From NCBI GenBank assembly GCA_030064695.1, contig JASHYV010000115.1:1-17136 (forward strand): a DNA stretch of 17,136 nucleotides, given 5' to 3'. A program made the position numbers and the translations under genes. Source of the DNA: Thermoplasmata archaeon. GTDB lineage: Archaea > Thermoplasmatota > Thermoplasmata > UBA184. Within the stretch, counting starts at the first letter, position 1. Every line of letters starts with the position of its first letter. The notes under the pieces were generated by a model. It made no database searches and was not told where the DNA came from. It worked only from the letters and a program-made list of their open reading frames with translations. Positions 1-7,829 of the stretch are shown in pieces.

Positions 1-1076
1 AGGTTGGCGGCGACGATCCGGTCGAAGTCGGCCGGCTTGGGCGGCCAGCCTTCGGTCATGTAGACCCGGAACGCCTCGAGCGATCCCAGGCGGAGCGCCT
101 CGTTCGTGGCCCGCTCGTAGCCGACGGTCGAGACGTAGCGGTCGGGGAGGGCGTGACGGGGACCGAAGTGGGCCGGGTAGACCTCGGTCGCGTCCGGCAG
201 CTTCAGCAGCTTCTCCGTGAGGCTCGACCAAAGGAGGTCGGGCGAGCCGTCGCCCAGGTCGGTGCGGCCGCAGGCGCCGAGCAGCAGGGTGTCGCCGGTG
301 AAGATCTTGTCGCGGAGCGTGAGCGTCAGGTGGTCCCGCGTGTGGCCGGGCGTCTCGAGGACGCCGATCGTCTCGCCGCCGAACTCGATCGCGCTCCCCT
401 GCTCGAGGAGGCGATGCGGGTAGGCCGCCGGGGACCGACGGCTCACGTAGATCGGCGCATCGGTCGCGGCGTGCAGCGCGGCGTGGCCGGCGAGGTGGTC
501 GGCGTGCGTGTGCGTCTCCACGATCGCGGCGAGCTTCCACCCTTCGTCCCGGAGCCGGGCGCCGTACGGCGCGACGTCCCGGCCGGGATCGATCACGACC
601 GCCTCCTTCGCATCGGCGTCGGCGACGAGATAGGCGAGGCAGCCGGTCTCCGGTCGGGGCAGCTGCAGCAGGAGGAGCGGCGACGTGGCGTCGTCCGCGG
701 GATAGCGGGGGATCGTCACGTCGGCGACGCGTGCGTACTCGTCGATGCCCCCCTCGAGCGCGGCGGCGAGCGGGAACCCGCGCTCCGTCAGGAGTTCGGT
801 CGCGAGCCGGGCCCGGAAGCCCAGGTGGTCGTACGCCACGATCGCCCGGTCGTGCGGCAGGCTCGGGAGCGCCCGCTCCAGCTCCTCGAGCGGGACGGCG
901 CGGTCGTTCGGAAGGTGCGCGAGGCGGCGCTCGCGCACGGGACGCACGTCGAGCAGGAGCGGCGGAGCGTCCGAGCCGAGCAGCGCCCGGAGCTCGCGCG
1001 GGGCGATGAGCGGGACCGCACCCGCCCGGGGCGGACGGAAGAACGGATGCGGGAGCGGCGGGGACTGGGTCGCCAT
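1..1076 (-). CDS. MBL-fold hydrolase with N-terminal rhodanese-like domain (persulfide dioxygenase/glyoxalase II-like), partial
   Basis: The gene starts at ATG 1076 and runs off the left edge with 358 complete codons visible, so its C-terminus is missing. Residues about 22-120 look like a rhodanese domain (LLLDVRP near residue 40). Residues about 135-305 are a metallo-beta-lactamase domain of the glyoxalase II/ETHE1 type: THTHADH at 189-194, PGH ending at H245, GDT with D262, and PAH with H303, which together form the metal site. Family members hydrolyse glutathione thioesters or oxidise glutathione persulfide; which one applies here cannot be decided. The rhodanese active-site loop reads AYDHLGFRA, so the usual catalytic Cys is Asp83 and sulfur transfer is probably lost. 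The domain order (rhodanese first) is the reverse of the common persulfide dioxygenase-rhodanese fusions. The gene is divergent from the malic enzyme gene. A TATA-like TAAATA lies 30-35 nt upstream of the ATG, consistent with a leaderless transcript. Confidence 0.88.
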   Translation of the reverse strand, partial: MATQSPPLPHPFFRPPRAGAVPLIAPRELRALLGSDAPPLLLDVRPVRERRLAHLPNDRAVPLEELERALPSLPHDRAIVAYDHLGFRARLATELLTERGFPLAAALEGGIDEYARVADVTIPRYPADDATSPLLLLQLPRPETGCLAYLVADADAKEAVVIDPGRDVAPYGARLRDEGWKLAAIVETHTHADHLAGHAALHAATDAPIYVSRRSPAAYPHRLLEQGSAIEFGGETIGVLETPGHTRDHLTLTLRDKIFTGDTLLLGACGRTDLGDGSPDLLWSSLTEKLLKLPDATEVYPAHFGPRHALPDRYVSTVGYERATNEALRLGSLEAFRVYMTEGWPPKPADFDRIVAAN

Positions 1077-1105
1077 CGGCTCGCGGGGAAATGGGTCGGG
1101 GGCGC

Positions 1106-1111
1106 TATTTA
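1106..1111 (-). promoter_or_regulatory. TATA-like box for the MBL/rhodanese gene
   Basis: TAAATA on the minus strand, 30-35 nt upstream of the ATG at 1076, inside otherwise GC-rich DNA. The spacing fits an archaeal TATA box driving a leaderless or near-leaderless mRNA. Inferred from position and composition only. Confidence 0.5.
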
Positions 1112-1202
1112 GCTCCGGGTCTGCGCGAGGTTTCCGTCGCCGCCGGTCCCAAACGAGCGAAACCGTCAATTGCCGAACTCTCCCATCGTCTCCGGCAAAG
1201 CG

Positions 1203-1208
1203 TTAATA
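1203..1208 (+). promoter_or_regulatory. TATA-like box for the malic enzyme operon
   Basis: TTAATA stands alone in GC-rich sequence, 29-34 nt upstream of the ATG at 1237. No Shine-Dalgarno sequence is seen before that ATG, which suits a short-leader or leaderless transcript. Confidence 0.5.
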
Positions 1209-1236
1209 GACCGGGGCCGGGTCGACGGCACCACCG

Positions 1237-2676
1237 ATGGCGGAGAGCGAGGCGGCCCCCGCGCCGGGCGCCAAGGTCGGTCGGCGACGGTCGAGCCCCG
1301 AGCCCGACGCGGCGGCCCGGAGCGAGGACCAGACCGAGGAGCTGGGCCGCCGTTCCGTCGAGCTGGCCCGGTTCTACGGAGGCAAGATCGAGACCGTGCC
1401 CAAGGTGCCGGTCCGCTCCCTCGGGGACTTCTCGCTGTGGTACACGCCCGGGATCGCGGAGGTCTCCCGCGCGATCCGGGCCGATCCCGACCTCGCCTTC
1501 GACCTCACCGGCCGGTGGAACACGATCGCGATCGTGACCGACGGCTCGCGCGTGCTCGGGCTCGGCGACATCGGGCCCCGGGCCGCACTCCCCGTGATGG
1601 AGGGGAAGGCGCTCCTGTTCAAGTGGCTGGGCGGCGTCGACGCGATCCCGCTGCCGATCGCCGTCGACTCGCCCGACGCCTTCATCGCGACCGTGGAGCG
1701 GATCGCGCCCGCCTTCGGGGGCATCAACCTCGAAGACATCGCGTCGCCGAAGTGCTTCGGGATCCTGGAGGCCCTCCAGCAGCGGCTCCCGATCCCCGTC
1801 TGGCATGACGACCAGCTCGGCACCGCGGCGTCGACGATCGCCGGGCTCCTCAACGCCCTCACGCTCACCGACCGCTCGATGCGCGAGGTCCGCACCGTCC
1901 TGCTCGGCGCCGGCGCGGCGAACCTCGTCACGGCCCGCCTGCTCCTCGCGCTCGGGCACGACCCGCACCGGCTCACGCTCGTCGACTCGAGGGGGATCCT
2001 CGACGCGGAGCGCGACGACGTCGACGAGCTCTCGGTCCGGAACCCCTGGAAGTACCGCCTCGCGCTCCAGACGAACGGCGGCGGCCGCACCGGCGCGCTC
2101 GCGGAGGCGGCGAAGGACGCGGACGTCCTGCTCGCGGCGTCGACGCCGGACCCCCACACGATCGCCCCGGAGCTGGTGCGGTCCATGGCCCCGAGGCCGA
2201 TCGTCTTCGCCCTCGCGAACCCGGTGCCGGAGATCTGGCCCGGGGTCGCGACCGCCGCCGGGGCCGCCATCGTCGCGACCGGGCGCAGCGACTTCCCGAA
2301 CCAGGTCAACAACTCCCTCATCTTCCCGGCCGTGTTCCGCGGCGTGCTCGACGCCCGGGCCCGCTCGATCCCGGACGGCATCGTGCTCGCGGCGGCGCAC
2401 GAGCTCGCCCGGCATGCGGCGGACCGGGGCCTCACCCCGGACCACATCCTCCCGACGATGGAGGAGACGGAGGTCTTCCCGCACGTGGCGGCGGCGGTCG
2501 CCGACTCCGCCGTGAAGCTCGGGATCGCCCGGCGCCGCCTCTCGTCGGCCGAGTTCCTCGAGCGCGCCCGAGCGCTGATGGGCCGGCCCGGCGCGCTCGT
2601 CCGGGCGCTCGCCCGCTCGGGCCTCACGCCGCCGATGCCGTCCGCGAAGTCCCCGTCCAGGAGGAAACCCCGATGA
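1237..2676 (+). CDS. NAD(P)-dependent malic enzyme (decarboxylating, single-domain MaeB type)
   Basis: 479 aa. Malic enzymes oxidatively decarboxylate malate to pyruvate with NAD+ or NADP+ and a divalent metal. Visible family motifs in order are WYTPGIAEV (Tyr69), MEGKALLFK (Lys124), GGINLEDI (Glu166/Asp167, metal ligands), HDDQ (190-193), a Rossmann GAGAAN (225-229 region), ALANPVPEI and GRSDFPNQVNN. The length covers the malic domain plus the NAD-binding domain; the phosphotransacetylase-like extension of bacterial MaeB is absent. The first 30 residues are Ala/Pro/Arg-rich and poorly conserved in type, so the exact start is uncertain, but ATG 1237 has a TATA-like box at the right distance. 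The usual HDDQHGTA motif reads HDDQLGTA here. The stop overlaps the next gene's start (ATGA), so the two are co-transcribed. Cofactor preference cannot be read from the sequence. Confidence 0.93.
   Translation: MAESEAAPAPGAKVGRRRSSPEPDAAARSEDQTEELGRRSVELARFYGGKIETVPKVPVRSLGDFSLWYTPGIAEVSRAIRADPDLAFDLTGRWNTIAIVTDGSRVLGLGDIGPRAALPVMEGKALLFKWLGGVDAIPLPIAVDSPDAFIATVERIAPAFGGINLEDIASPKCFGILEALQQRLPIPVWHDDQLGTAASTIAGLLNALTLTDRSMREVRTVLLGAGAANLVTARLLLALGHDPHRLTLVDSRGILDAERDDVDELSVRNPWKYRLALQTNGGGRTGALAEAAKDADVLLAASTPDPHTIAPELVRSMAPRPIVFALANPVPEIWPGVATAAGAAIVATGRSDFPNQVNNSLIFPAVFRGVLDARARSIPDGIVLAAAHELARHAADRGLTPDHILPTMEETEVFPHVAAAVADSAVKLGIARRRLSSAEFLERARALMGRPGALVRALARSGLTPPMPSAKSPSRRKPR
2659..2664 (+). 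promoter_or_regulatory. Shine-Dalgarno site for the GNAT gene
   Basis: A perfect AGGAGG lies 8 nt before the ATG at 2673, inside the 3' end of the malic enzyme gene. It fixes the acetyltransferase start and shows SD-led translation for an internal operon gene, unlike the leaderless-looking first genes. Confidence 0.75.
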
Positions 2677-3191
2677 CCGCCAGCAACGAAGCGCCCCCCG
2701 AGACGCCGAGCCTGCCGATCCACCTGCGGCCCGCGAAGATGGCGGACCTGCCCGCGCTGGTCCCGCTGCTCCTGCGCCTGAAACGGCTCAACGAGGAGTT
2801 CGATCCCCTCCTCAAGGTCCGGGACGACGCGGAGGCCCAGGCGCAGCAGATCCTCTCCGCGAACCTCTCGGACCCCAAGGTCGTGCTGCTCGCCGCGGAG
2901 GGCGTCGGCCCGGACAGGGACAAGGTCGTGGGGTTCGTCCGCGCGATCCTGCGCGAGCGGCCGTTCTACACGCCGGAGTGGGAGGGGCTCATCGTCGACA
3001 TCTACATGCTGCCGCTCTACCGGCGCCGGGGCGTCGGCGAGTACCTCCTCCGCGAGACGAGCGCCGCGCTGAAGGCGAAGGGCGCCGGGGTCGTCACCGC
3101 CGAGTTCCCGGCCCAGAACGAGATCGCGGTCCGCTTCTACGCGAAGCGCGGATTCCGCCCGATCACGTCCGTCCACGCCCGCTCGCTGTAG
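2673..3191 (+). CDS. GNAT-family N-acetyltransferase
   Basis: 172 aa. Residues about 15-165 form a single GNAT fold. It begins with the typical strand IHLRPAKMADLPAL. The acetyl-CoA-binding motif A is IVDIYMLPLYRRRGVGEYLL (R-x-x-G-V-G around residues 117-122), and the terminal ENEIAVRFYAKRGF-like segment (NEIAVRFYAKRGF here) is the usual motif B. The protein transfers an acetyl group from acetyl-CoA to an amine; the substrate cannot be predicted. The ATG overlaps the malic enzyme stop by 4 nt and is preceded by a perfect AGGAGG, so the start is secure and the genes are translationally coupled. The link to malic enzyme is suggestive (possible protein acetylation or metabolite tailoring) but not proven. 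Confidence 0.9.
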   Translation: MTASNEAPPETPSLPIHLRPAKMADLPALVPLLLRLKRLNEEFDPLLKVRDDAEAQAQQILSANLSDPKVVLLAAEGVGPDRDKVVGFVRAILRERPFYTPEWEGLIVDIYMLPLYRRRGVGEYLLRETSAALKAKGAGVVTAEFPAQNEIAVRFYAKRGFRPITSVHARSL

Positions 3192-3206
3192 TTCCACCGC
3201 GCAGCC

Positions 3207-3212
3207 GTTAAG
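3207..3212 (+). promoter_or_regulatory. TATA-like box for purC
   Basis: GTTAAG, whose first T is 29 nt upstream of the ATG at 3237. It lies in the 45-nt gap after the GNAT gene and is the only AT-rich spot there. No SD sequence precedes purC, consistent with leaderless transcription from its own promoter. Confidence 0.45.
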
Positions 3213-3236
3213 GGACCGGGCCGCTTCGGCCCGCCG

Positions 3237-4196
3237 ATGGCGAAGGATGCGCCCGCTCCGGGGGCCGCGCCGAAGTTCCTGCGACGCGGCAAGGTGAAGG
3301 AGGTCTACGAGGTCTCCCCGACCGAGCTCGAGTTCCGGTTCACGAACGACATCTCGGTCTTCGACAAGCACATCCCGAGCGAGATCCCGTTCAAGGGCGA
3401 GACGCTCAACCGGACGGCGGCGCACTGGTTCGAGGTCTGCTCCCGCCTCGGGCTGCCGCACCACTTCCTCGGCCTCTCGGGGCCGACCTCGATGCGCGTG
3501 AAGCGCGTGCAGGTCGTGCCGAACCCGAGGACGCTCGGCGCCCACCCGAAGGGGTATCTCGTGCCGCTCGAGCTGATCGTCCGGTACTACCTCGCCGGGT
3601 CGATGTGGGACCGCGTCAAGTCGGGCGCCGTCGCCGCGAAGGACCTGGGCTTCCCGGCCGGGAAGACGCTCGAGTACGCGATGAGGCTCCCCGAGCCGCA
3701 CTTCGAGGTCACGACGAAGCTCGAGCCGGTCGACCGCCTGCTCGCGACGAAGGAGGCGCTCGAGCTCTCCTGCCTCGACGCGAAGACCCTCGCCGGGATG
3801 AAGGAGACGATCCTCAAGATCGACGAGGCGATGCAGCGCGAGATCGGGCCGCGGGGCCTGATCCACGTCGACGGGAAGAAGGAGTTCGCGATCGACGGGG
3901 AAGGGGTGCCGATGGTCGTCGACACGTTCGGCACCGCCGACGAGGACCGGTTCTGGGACCAGGACGCCTACCAGCGCGGCCGCCAGGTCGACTTCTCGAA
4001 GGAGTTCGTCCGGCAGCACTACCGCCAGGGCGGCTACTACGACGCCCTCCAGAAGGCCCGGGCCGCGCACGAGCCCGAGCCGGCGATCCCGCCGCTCCCG
4101 CCGCTGCTCGTCGACGAGGTGAGCCGGCTCTACACGACCGTCTTCCAGCGGCTCACGGGCGAGCCGTTCGCCCCGCAGGTCGCGCTCGCCCGCTGA
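3237..4196 (+). CDS. purC: Phosphoribosylaminoimidazole-succinocarboxamide (SAICAR) synthase
   Basis: 319 aa, cytoplasmic. The enzyme joins aspartate to CAIR using ATP, giving SAICAR in de novo purine synthesis. It starts with the glycine-rich nucleotide-binding strand [11 protein letters not shown], followed by [35 protein letters not shown] matches the family signature P-[LIVM]-E-x-[IVM]-x-R-x3-[TA]-G-S. The second region, [12 protein letters not shown] then [14 protein letters not shown], keeps the expected D-x-K-x-E-F and the terminal R-F-W but replaces the common D-E-x-x-T-P-D with DTFGTAD. The length fits the longer archaeal/eukaryotic form rather than the roughly 240-aa bacterial form. 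It lies 45 nt downstream of the GNAT gene with its own TATA-like box. Another purine gene, purH, is at the far right end of the window on the other strand, so the pathway is not in one operon here. Confidence 0.95.
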   Translation: MAKDAPAPGAAPKFLRRGKVKEVYEVSPTELEFRFTNDISVFDKHIPSEIPFKGETLNRTAAHWFEVCSRLGLPHHFLGLSGPTSMRVKRVQVVPNPRTLGAHPKGYLVPLELIVRYYLAGSMWDRVKSGAVAAKDLGFPAGKTLEYAMRLPEPHFEVTTKLEPVDRLLATKEALELSCLDAKTLAGMKETILKIDEAMQREIGPRGLIHVDGKKEFAIDGEGVPMVVDTFGTADEDRFWDQDAYQRGRQVDFSKEFVRQHYRQGGYYDALQKARAAHEPEPAIPPLPPLLVDEVSRLYTTVFQRLTGEPFAPQVALAR

Positions 4197-4232
4197 CGGC
4201 ATCGTTCGCCGTTCCACGACCTCCCCCCGCAC

Positions 4233-4239
4233 GTTTATC
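4233..4239 (+). promoter_or_regulatory. TATA box for radA
   Basis: GTTTATC, with TTTAT beginning 30 nt upstream of the GTG at 4264. This spacing is the same as for sodN and purC and is the reason for choosing GTG 4264 as the radA start over the in-frame GTG at 4252. Confidence 0.6.
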
Positions 4240-4263
4240 TCCCGACTCCCGGTGCGAACCGCC

Positions 4264-5256
4264 GTGCCGTCGAAGAGCTCCGCCCGGGCCCCCAGCGCGG
4301 GCGACGACGAGGAGAAGCCGGCGATCGCGCTCGAGGACCTGCCCGGCGTGGGCTCGACGACCGCCGAGAAGCTCCGGGAGTCCGGCTACACCGATCTCAT
4401 GGAGCTCGCGGTCGCCTCGCCCGGCGACGTGGCCGAGGCCGCGGAGATCGGCGTCGCGATCGCCCAGAAGATCATCGGCGAGGCCCGCCGCAAGGCGGAC
4501 GTCGGCGGCTTCGAGAGCGGCACCCAGCTCCTGGAGCGCCGGAAGAAGCTCGGGCGGGTGACGACGAGCTCGAAGGCGCTCGACGAGCTCCTGGGCGGCG
4601 GCGTCGAGACCCAGGCGATCTCCGAGTTCTCCGGCGAGTTCGGCACCGGTAAGACCCAGATCGCGCACCAGATCGCCGTCGACGTGCAGCTCTCCCCCTC
4701 GCAGGGCGGGCTCGAGGGCGAGGTGGTCTACATCGACACGGAGTCGACGTTCCGGCCCGAGCGCATCGTCGACATGGCGAAGGGCGCGGGGATCGACCCC
4801 GCGAAGGCGCTCGAACGGATCCACGTCGCCCGGGCGTTCAACTCGAACCACCAGATGCTGCTCGTCCAGAAGGCCCAGGAGCTGGCCCGGGAGAAGCCGA
4901 TCCGGCTGCTCGTCGTCGACTCGCTGACGGCCCACTTCCGCTCGGAGTACCTGGGGCGGGGCGAGCTCGCGCCCCGCCAGCAGCACCTCAACCGGCACCT
5001 CCACGAGCTCCTGCGCTTCGCGGACACGTACAACGCCGCGATCGTCGTCACCAACCAGGTGTCGGCGCGCCCGGACATCCTGTTCGGCGACCCCACGCGC
5101 CCGATCGGCGGCAACATCGTCGCCCACGCGGCGACCTACCGGGTCTACCTGCGGAAGTCGAAGCCACCCCGCCGGATCGCGCGCCTCATCGACTCCCCGA
5201 ACCTCCCGGAAGGCGAGGCGGTTTTCAGCCTCACGACCGAGGGGATCCGCGACTAG
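4264..5256 (+). CDS. radA: DNA repair and recombination protein RadA
   Basis: 330 aa from GTG 4264; an in-frame GTG at 4252 would add four residues but lies too close to the TATA box. RadA is the archaeal RecA/Rad51 strand-exchange ATPase that forms filaments on single-stranded DNA. Residues about 22-75 carry the helix-hairpin-helix DNA-binding domain ([14 protein letters not shown]). The polymerisation segment [18 protein letters not shown] precedes Walker [10 protein letters not shown] (Lys130). STFRPERI is typical of RadA/Rad51, Walker B is LLVVDS (215-220), and loop region [22 protein letters not shown] ends in the conserved TNQV. The C-terminal [25 protein letters not shown] is also characteristic. 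Length and motif order match full-length archaeal RadA, not the shorter RadB paralogue, which lacks the HhH domain. Its 3' end overlaps the convergent HTH-Mop gene by 26 nt. Confidence 0.98.
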   Translation: MPSKSSARAPSAGDDEEKPAIALEDLPGVGSTTAEKLRESGYTDLMELAVASPGDVAEAAEIGVAIAQKIIGEARRKADVGGFESGTQLLERRKKLGRVTTSSKALDELLGGGVETQAISEFSGEFGTGKTQIAHQIAVDVQLSPSQGGLEGEVVYIDTESTFRPERIVDMAKGAGIDPAKALERIHVARAFNSNHQMLLVQKAQELAREKPIRLLVVDSLTAHFRSEYLGRGELAPRQQHLNRHLHELLRFADTYNAAIVVTNQVSARPDILFGDPTRPIGGNIVAHAATYRVYLRKSKPPRRIARLIDSPNLPEGEAVFSLTTEGIRD

Positions 5257-5914
5257 GCGCCCGCGCGACGCGGCGGAGCGCCGTGGCCTTCACGTACAGC
5301 ACGACCGGGCGGCCGGCCGCGAGGCGCAGGGCCCGGACCGTCTCGGCCGTCACCGCCGCACGGAGGAGCGTCCCGTCGACCCGGACCGCGATCGTCCGGC
5401 GGCCCTGCCCCGGGTCCGGATAGAGCCGGACCACCGTCCCCTCGAGGACGTTCCGGGCGCTCGACGGGAACCGGCGGAGCGCGACCAGCACCGACTCCGG
5501 GTCCAGCAGCAGCCGCACCGTCTCCCCCGACTCCGCCGGGAACGCGACCCGCAGCCGGAGGCCCGTCCCGACGCGCACCTCGGGCGCGGGGCCGCCGACG
5601 TACGTGCCGCTCAGCACGTTCGGCGGGTCCAGCCGGCTGACCGGGCGCGCGTCCACGAGCTCGACCGCGTCGAAGCCCCCGCGCGCGACGCGGTCGCCGA
5701 GCTCCGTGAGCACCGTGCCCCCATGGCCGCGGCCGCCCCGGGCGCTCCGCACGACCGGACCCCCGAAGGCGCGCTCGAGCCGCTCGAGCCGGTACACGGC
5801 CCGGTCCCGGCTGATCCCGACCCGGCGGCTCGCCGCCACGACGCTGCGCTCGCCGCGCAGCGCGGCGAGCAGCGCCAAGTCGGTGGAGCTCACCCGGTCC
5901 GCCCGCCGCGGCAT
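5231..5914 (-). CDS. ModE-like transcriptional regulator with HTH and Mop/TOBE oxyanion-binding domain
   Basis: 227 aa, last gene of the oxyanion transport operon. Residues about 8-70 resemble the ModE winged helix-turn-helix: [40 protein letters not shown] pattern, followed by a basic glycine-rich wing ([11 protein letters not shown]). Residues about 75-145 resemble the first half of a ModC-type TOBE region ([21 protein letters not shown]). Residues about 150-215 form a classic Mop domain: [15 protein letters not shown], later [26 protein letters not shown]. Known ModE proteins bind molybdate or tungstate through Mop domains and then bind operators of transport genes. The ATG overlaps the ATPase stop by 1 nt (TGATG), so expression is coupled. 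The C-terminal 26 nt overlap the convergent radA end. A likely target is the palindrome at the operon promoter (9005-9027). Specificity for tungstate versus molybdate cannot be told. Confidence 0.85.
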   Translation of the reverse strand: MPRRADRVSSTDLALLAALRGERSVVAASRRVGISRDRAVYRLERLERAFGGPVVRSARGGRGHGGTVLTELGDRVARGGFDAVELVDARPVSRLDPPNVLSGTYVGGPAPEVRVGTGLRLRVAFPAESGETVRLLLDPESVLVALRRFPSSARNVLEGTVVRLYPDPGQGRRTIAVRVDGTLLRAAVTAETVRALRLAAGRPVVLYVKATALRRVARAPSRGSPRS

Positions 5915-6945
5915 CAGGCCCCCGCACCGGTCGGGCCGAGGGGGTGGAGATCGACCGGGTCGACGTTGAACCGCAGGCGCCCGCCCGGGGCGGGGAGCGG
6001 GTTCGGCCAGGGCCGGGGCAGCCGCACGACGACCGGGAGCGCGCCGACCGCGAGCTCGACCCGGACCCCCTCCGGGGTCGGGCGCACGGACCGGACGGCG
6101 CCCTCCCAGCTGGACGGCGCGCCGATCGTGGGCGTCGCCGTCGGGTTCCCGAGCGCGACGCCCGCCGGCCCCGAGCTCCCGAGCAGGAGCGCGGCGAACG
6201 GGTGGGCGCGCTCGCGCTCGAGCGTCACGCGCTCGAAGACGTTCTCGTAGCCCACGAAGCGGGCGACGAACGGGTCGCCGGGCCGCTCGATGAGCTCGGT
6301 CGCCTCGCCCACGTAGCGGGGACGGCCGCGCTCGAGCACGAGGAAGGAGTCGGCCACCGAGAACGCGAGCGCCGGGTCGTGCGTCACGACGACGATCGGG
6401 ATCCGCTCGGTCGCGCGGAGCTCGGCGAGGACGGCCCCGAGCTCGTGCCGGGCCTCCACGTCGAGCGCCTGCCACGGCTCGTCCCAGACGATCAGCTCGG
6501 GCTCCGCCGCGAGGGCGCGTGCGAGCGCGACCCGCTGCTGCTGCCCTCCGCTCAACCGGTTCGGGCGCCGACGCTCGCAGTCGGTGAGGTGGAACCGCTC
6601 GATCAGCTCCTGGGTACGCTCGTGGGCGTCCAAGCGACCCCGGAGCTCGAGCGGGTAGCGCACGTTCGCGAACGCGGTGCGCTGCGGGAAGAGCCCGAGG
6701 CCCTGCGGCACGTAGCCCAAGCCCCGCTCCTCCGGCATCCAGCGCGAGATGTCCTCGCCGTCCCGGAGGAGCCGGCCCCGTTGGACCGGCAGGAAGCCGG
6801 CGAGCGTGCGCAGGAGCGTCGTCTTGCCGGCGCCGGAGCTCCCGAGCACGGCCACCGCCCGGCCGGGCGCGAGCGTGAGGTCGACCGGGCCGAGATGGAA
6901 GCCGTCCACGTCGGTCTCCACCGCCTCGACGCGCCACTCGGTCAT
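5914..6945 (-). CDS. wtpC: Tungstate/molybdate ABC transporter, ATP-binding protein
   Basis: 343 aa, cytoplasmic ATPase that powers uptake through the neighbouring permease. Motifs are Walker A GSSGAGKTT (Lys41), Q-loop YVPQG (Gln81), signature LSGGQQQRVALARAL (131-145), Walker B LIVWDEPWQALD (Asp155, Glu156) and switch VVVTHD (His189). The catalytic core is complete. Residues about 240-340 form a TOBE-like C-terminal region (ending LRFNVDPVDLHPLGPTG), typical of ModC/WtpC/sulfate/spermidine family ATPases, where it senses substrate or regulates activity. The D-loop region reads WQALD where SNLD is common. ATG 6945 overlaps the permease stop by 4 nt (ATGA), and the stop overlaps the regulator's ATG by 1 nt. 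The assignment to tungstate/molybdate rests mainly on the WtpA-like binding protein and the Mop-domain regulator; the ATPase alone would not separate it from sulfate or thiamine transporters. Confidence 0.88.
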   Translation of the reverse strand: MTEWRVEAVETDVDGFHLGPVDLTLAPGRAVAVLGSSGAGKTTLLRTLAGFLPVQRGRLLRDGEDISRWMPEERGLGYVPQGLGLFPQRTAFANVRYPLELRGRLDAHERTQELIERFHLTDCERRRPNRLSGGQQQRVALARALAAEPELIVWDEPWQALDVEARHELGAVLAELRATERIPIVVVTHDPALAFSVADSFLVLERGRPRYVGEATELIERPGDPFVARFVGYENVFERVTLERERAHPFAALLLGSSGPAGVALGNPTATPTIGAPSSWEGAVRSVRPTPEGVRVELAVGALPVVVRLPRPWPNPLPAPGGRLRFNVDPVDLHPLGPTGAGA

Positions 6946-7829
6946 CGGGCGAGATCTCCCCGGTTCCACGGCAGCCACCCGCTCCGCTCGCCGACCCGGA
7001 CCAGCAGGAAGATCGAGAAGGCGATCAGCAGGAAGAGCGAGCTCACCGCCGCCGCGTCCGTCCAGTCGCCCAGCTGGAAGAGGTCGTAGATGTAGACGGA
7101 GATCGTGTTCGTGAGCGGGCCCGTGTACGGGCCGCCGGGATAGACGTAGTACGCGAGGATCAGGATCCCGCCGATCTCGCTCACGGCCCGGGCCCAGGTG
7201 AGGAGGAGCCCCGCGACGATGCCCCGGGCGGCGATCGGCAGCGTGACGGTCAGGAACGCGGTGCCGCTCCCCGCGCCGAGCGAGCGGGCCGACTCGATGA
7301 CCCGCGCGTCGACCGCCTGGAAGGAGAGCTGCGCCGCGACGACGGTGTACGGCGCGCTCACCACCGCCATCACGAGGACGACCCCCCAGATCGTGTAGTA
7401 GACGGGGAATCCGATCGCGTGGGTGAAGTTGTAGAGCGGCGTCCCCGGCACCGCCAGCAGGAAGAAGAGACCGAGACCGACCATCAGGTGGGGCACGACG
7501 ATCGGGAGCGTGACCAGCGACTCGACCACCGACCGGCCGAAGAAGGTGCGTCGCGCGAGCAGGTAGCCGAGCGGGATCGCGAGGAGGGCGGTCGCCAGGA
7601 CCGCGATCCCCGACGCGTACAGGGTGAGCCAGATCGCCTCCCGGACCTCGACGTTCTCCGCCGCCGCGACGATCCGCGAGAGGGGCGCGTACGTGAACAG
7701 GCCGTAGATCGGGAGCAGGAGGAGCGCGAGCAGCGACGCCGAGAGGGCGATCTGCAGCCCGAGCCAGAGCGGACCGGTCCTCCACCGTCGGGGGCGCCGA
7801 TCGGCGGTCGGCTCGCCGCCGGCGCTCAT
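6942..7829 (-). CDS. wtpB: Tungstate/molybdate ABC transporter, permease
   Basis: 295 aa integral membrane protein. About six hydrophobic helices are visible: residues 21-46, about 67-95, 108-130, then three more around WGVVLVMAVVSAPYTVV, GIVAGLLLTWARAVSEIGG and SSLFLLIAFSIFLL. The EAA loop that contacts the ATPase is ESARSLGAGSGTAFLTVTLP with the invariant G and terminal P, followed by WARAVSEIGG, typical of ModB/WtpB permeases. The start at ATG 7829 is chosen because it overlaps the upstream stop in an ATGA junction; an in-frame ATG at 7850 would add seven residues lying within the binding-protein gene. Its stop overlaps the ATPase start by 4 nt. Domain structure is standard, with no sign of truncation. 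Confidence 0.9.
   Translation of the reverse strand: MSAGGEPTADRRPRRWRTGPLWLGLQIALSASLLALLLLPIYGLFTYAPLSRIVAAAENVEVREAIWLTLYASGIAVLATALLAIPLGYLLARRTFFGRSVVESLVTLPIVVPHLMVGLGLFFLLAVPGTPLYNFTHAIGFPVYYTIWGVVLVMAVVSAPYTVVAAQLSFQAVDARVIESARSLGAGSGTAFLTVTLPIAARGIVAGLLLTWARAVSEIGGILILAYYVYPGGPYTGPLTNTISVYIYDLFQLGDWTDAAAVSSLFLLIAFSIFLLVRVGERSGWLPWNRGDLAR

Noticed and set aside
153..1112. 319-residue plus-strand open frame opposite the MBL/rhodanese gene
   Set aside because: The minus strand encodes an uninterrupted protein with all MBL metal ligands, so the plus frame is a shadow.
1374..4232. 952-residue open frame on the minus strand opposite the malic enzyme, GNAT and purC genes
   Set aside because: Its translation is Arg/Asp/Leu-rich without recognisable domains, and it lies antisense to three well-identified genes. 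Long antisense frames are expected in DNA this rich in GC.
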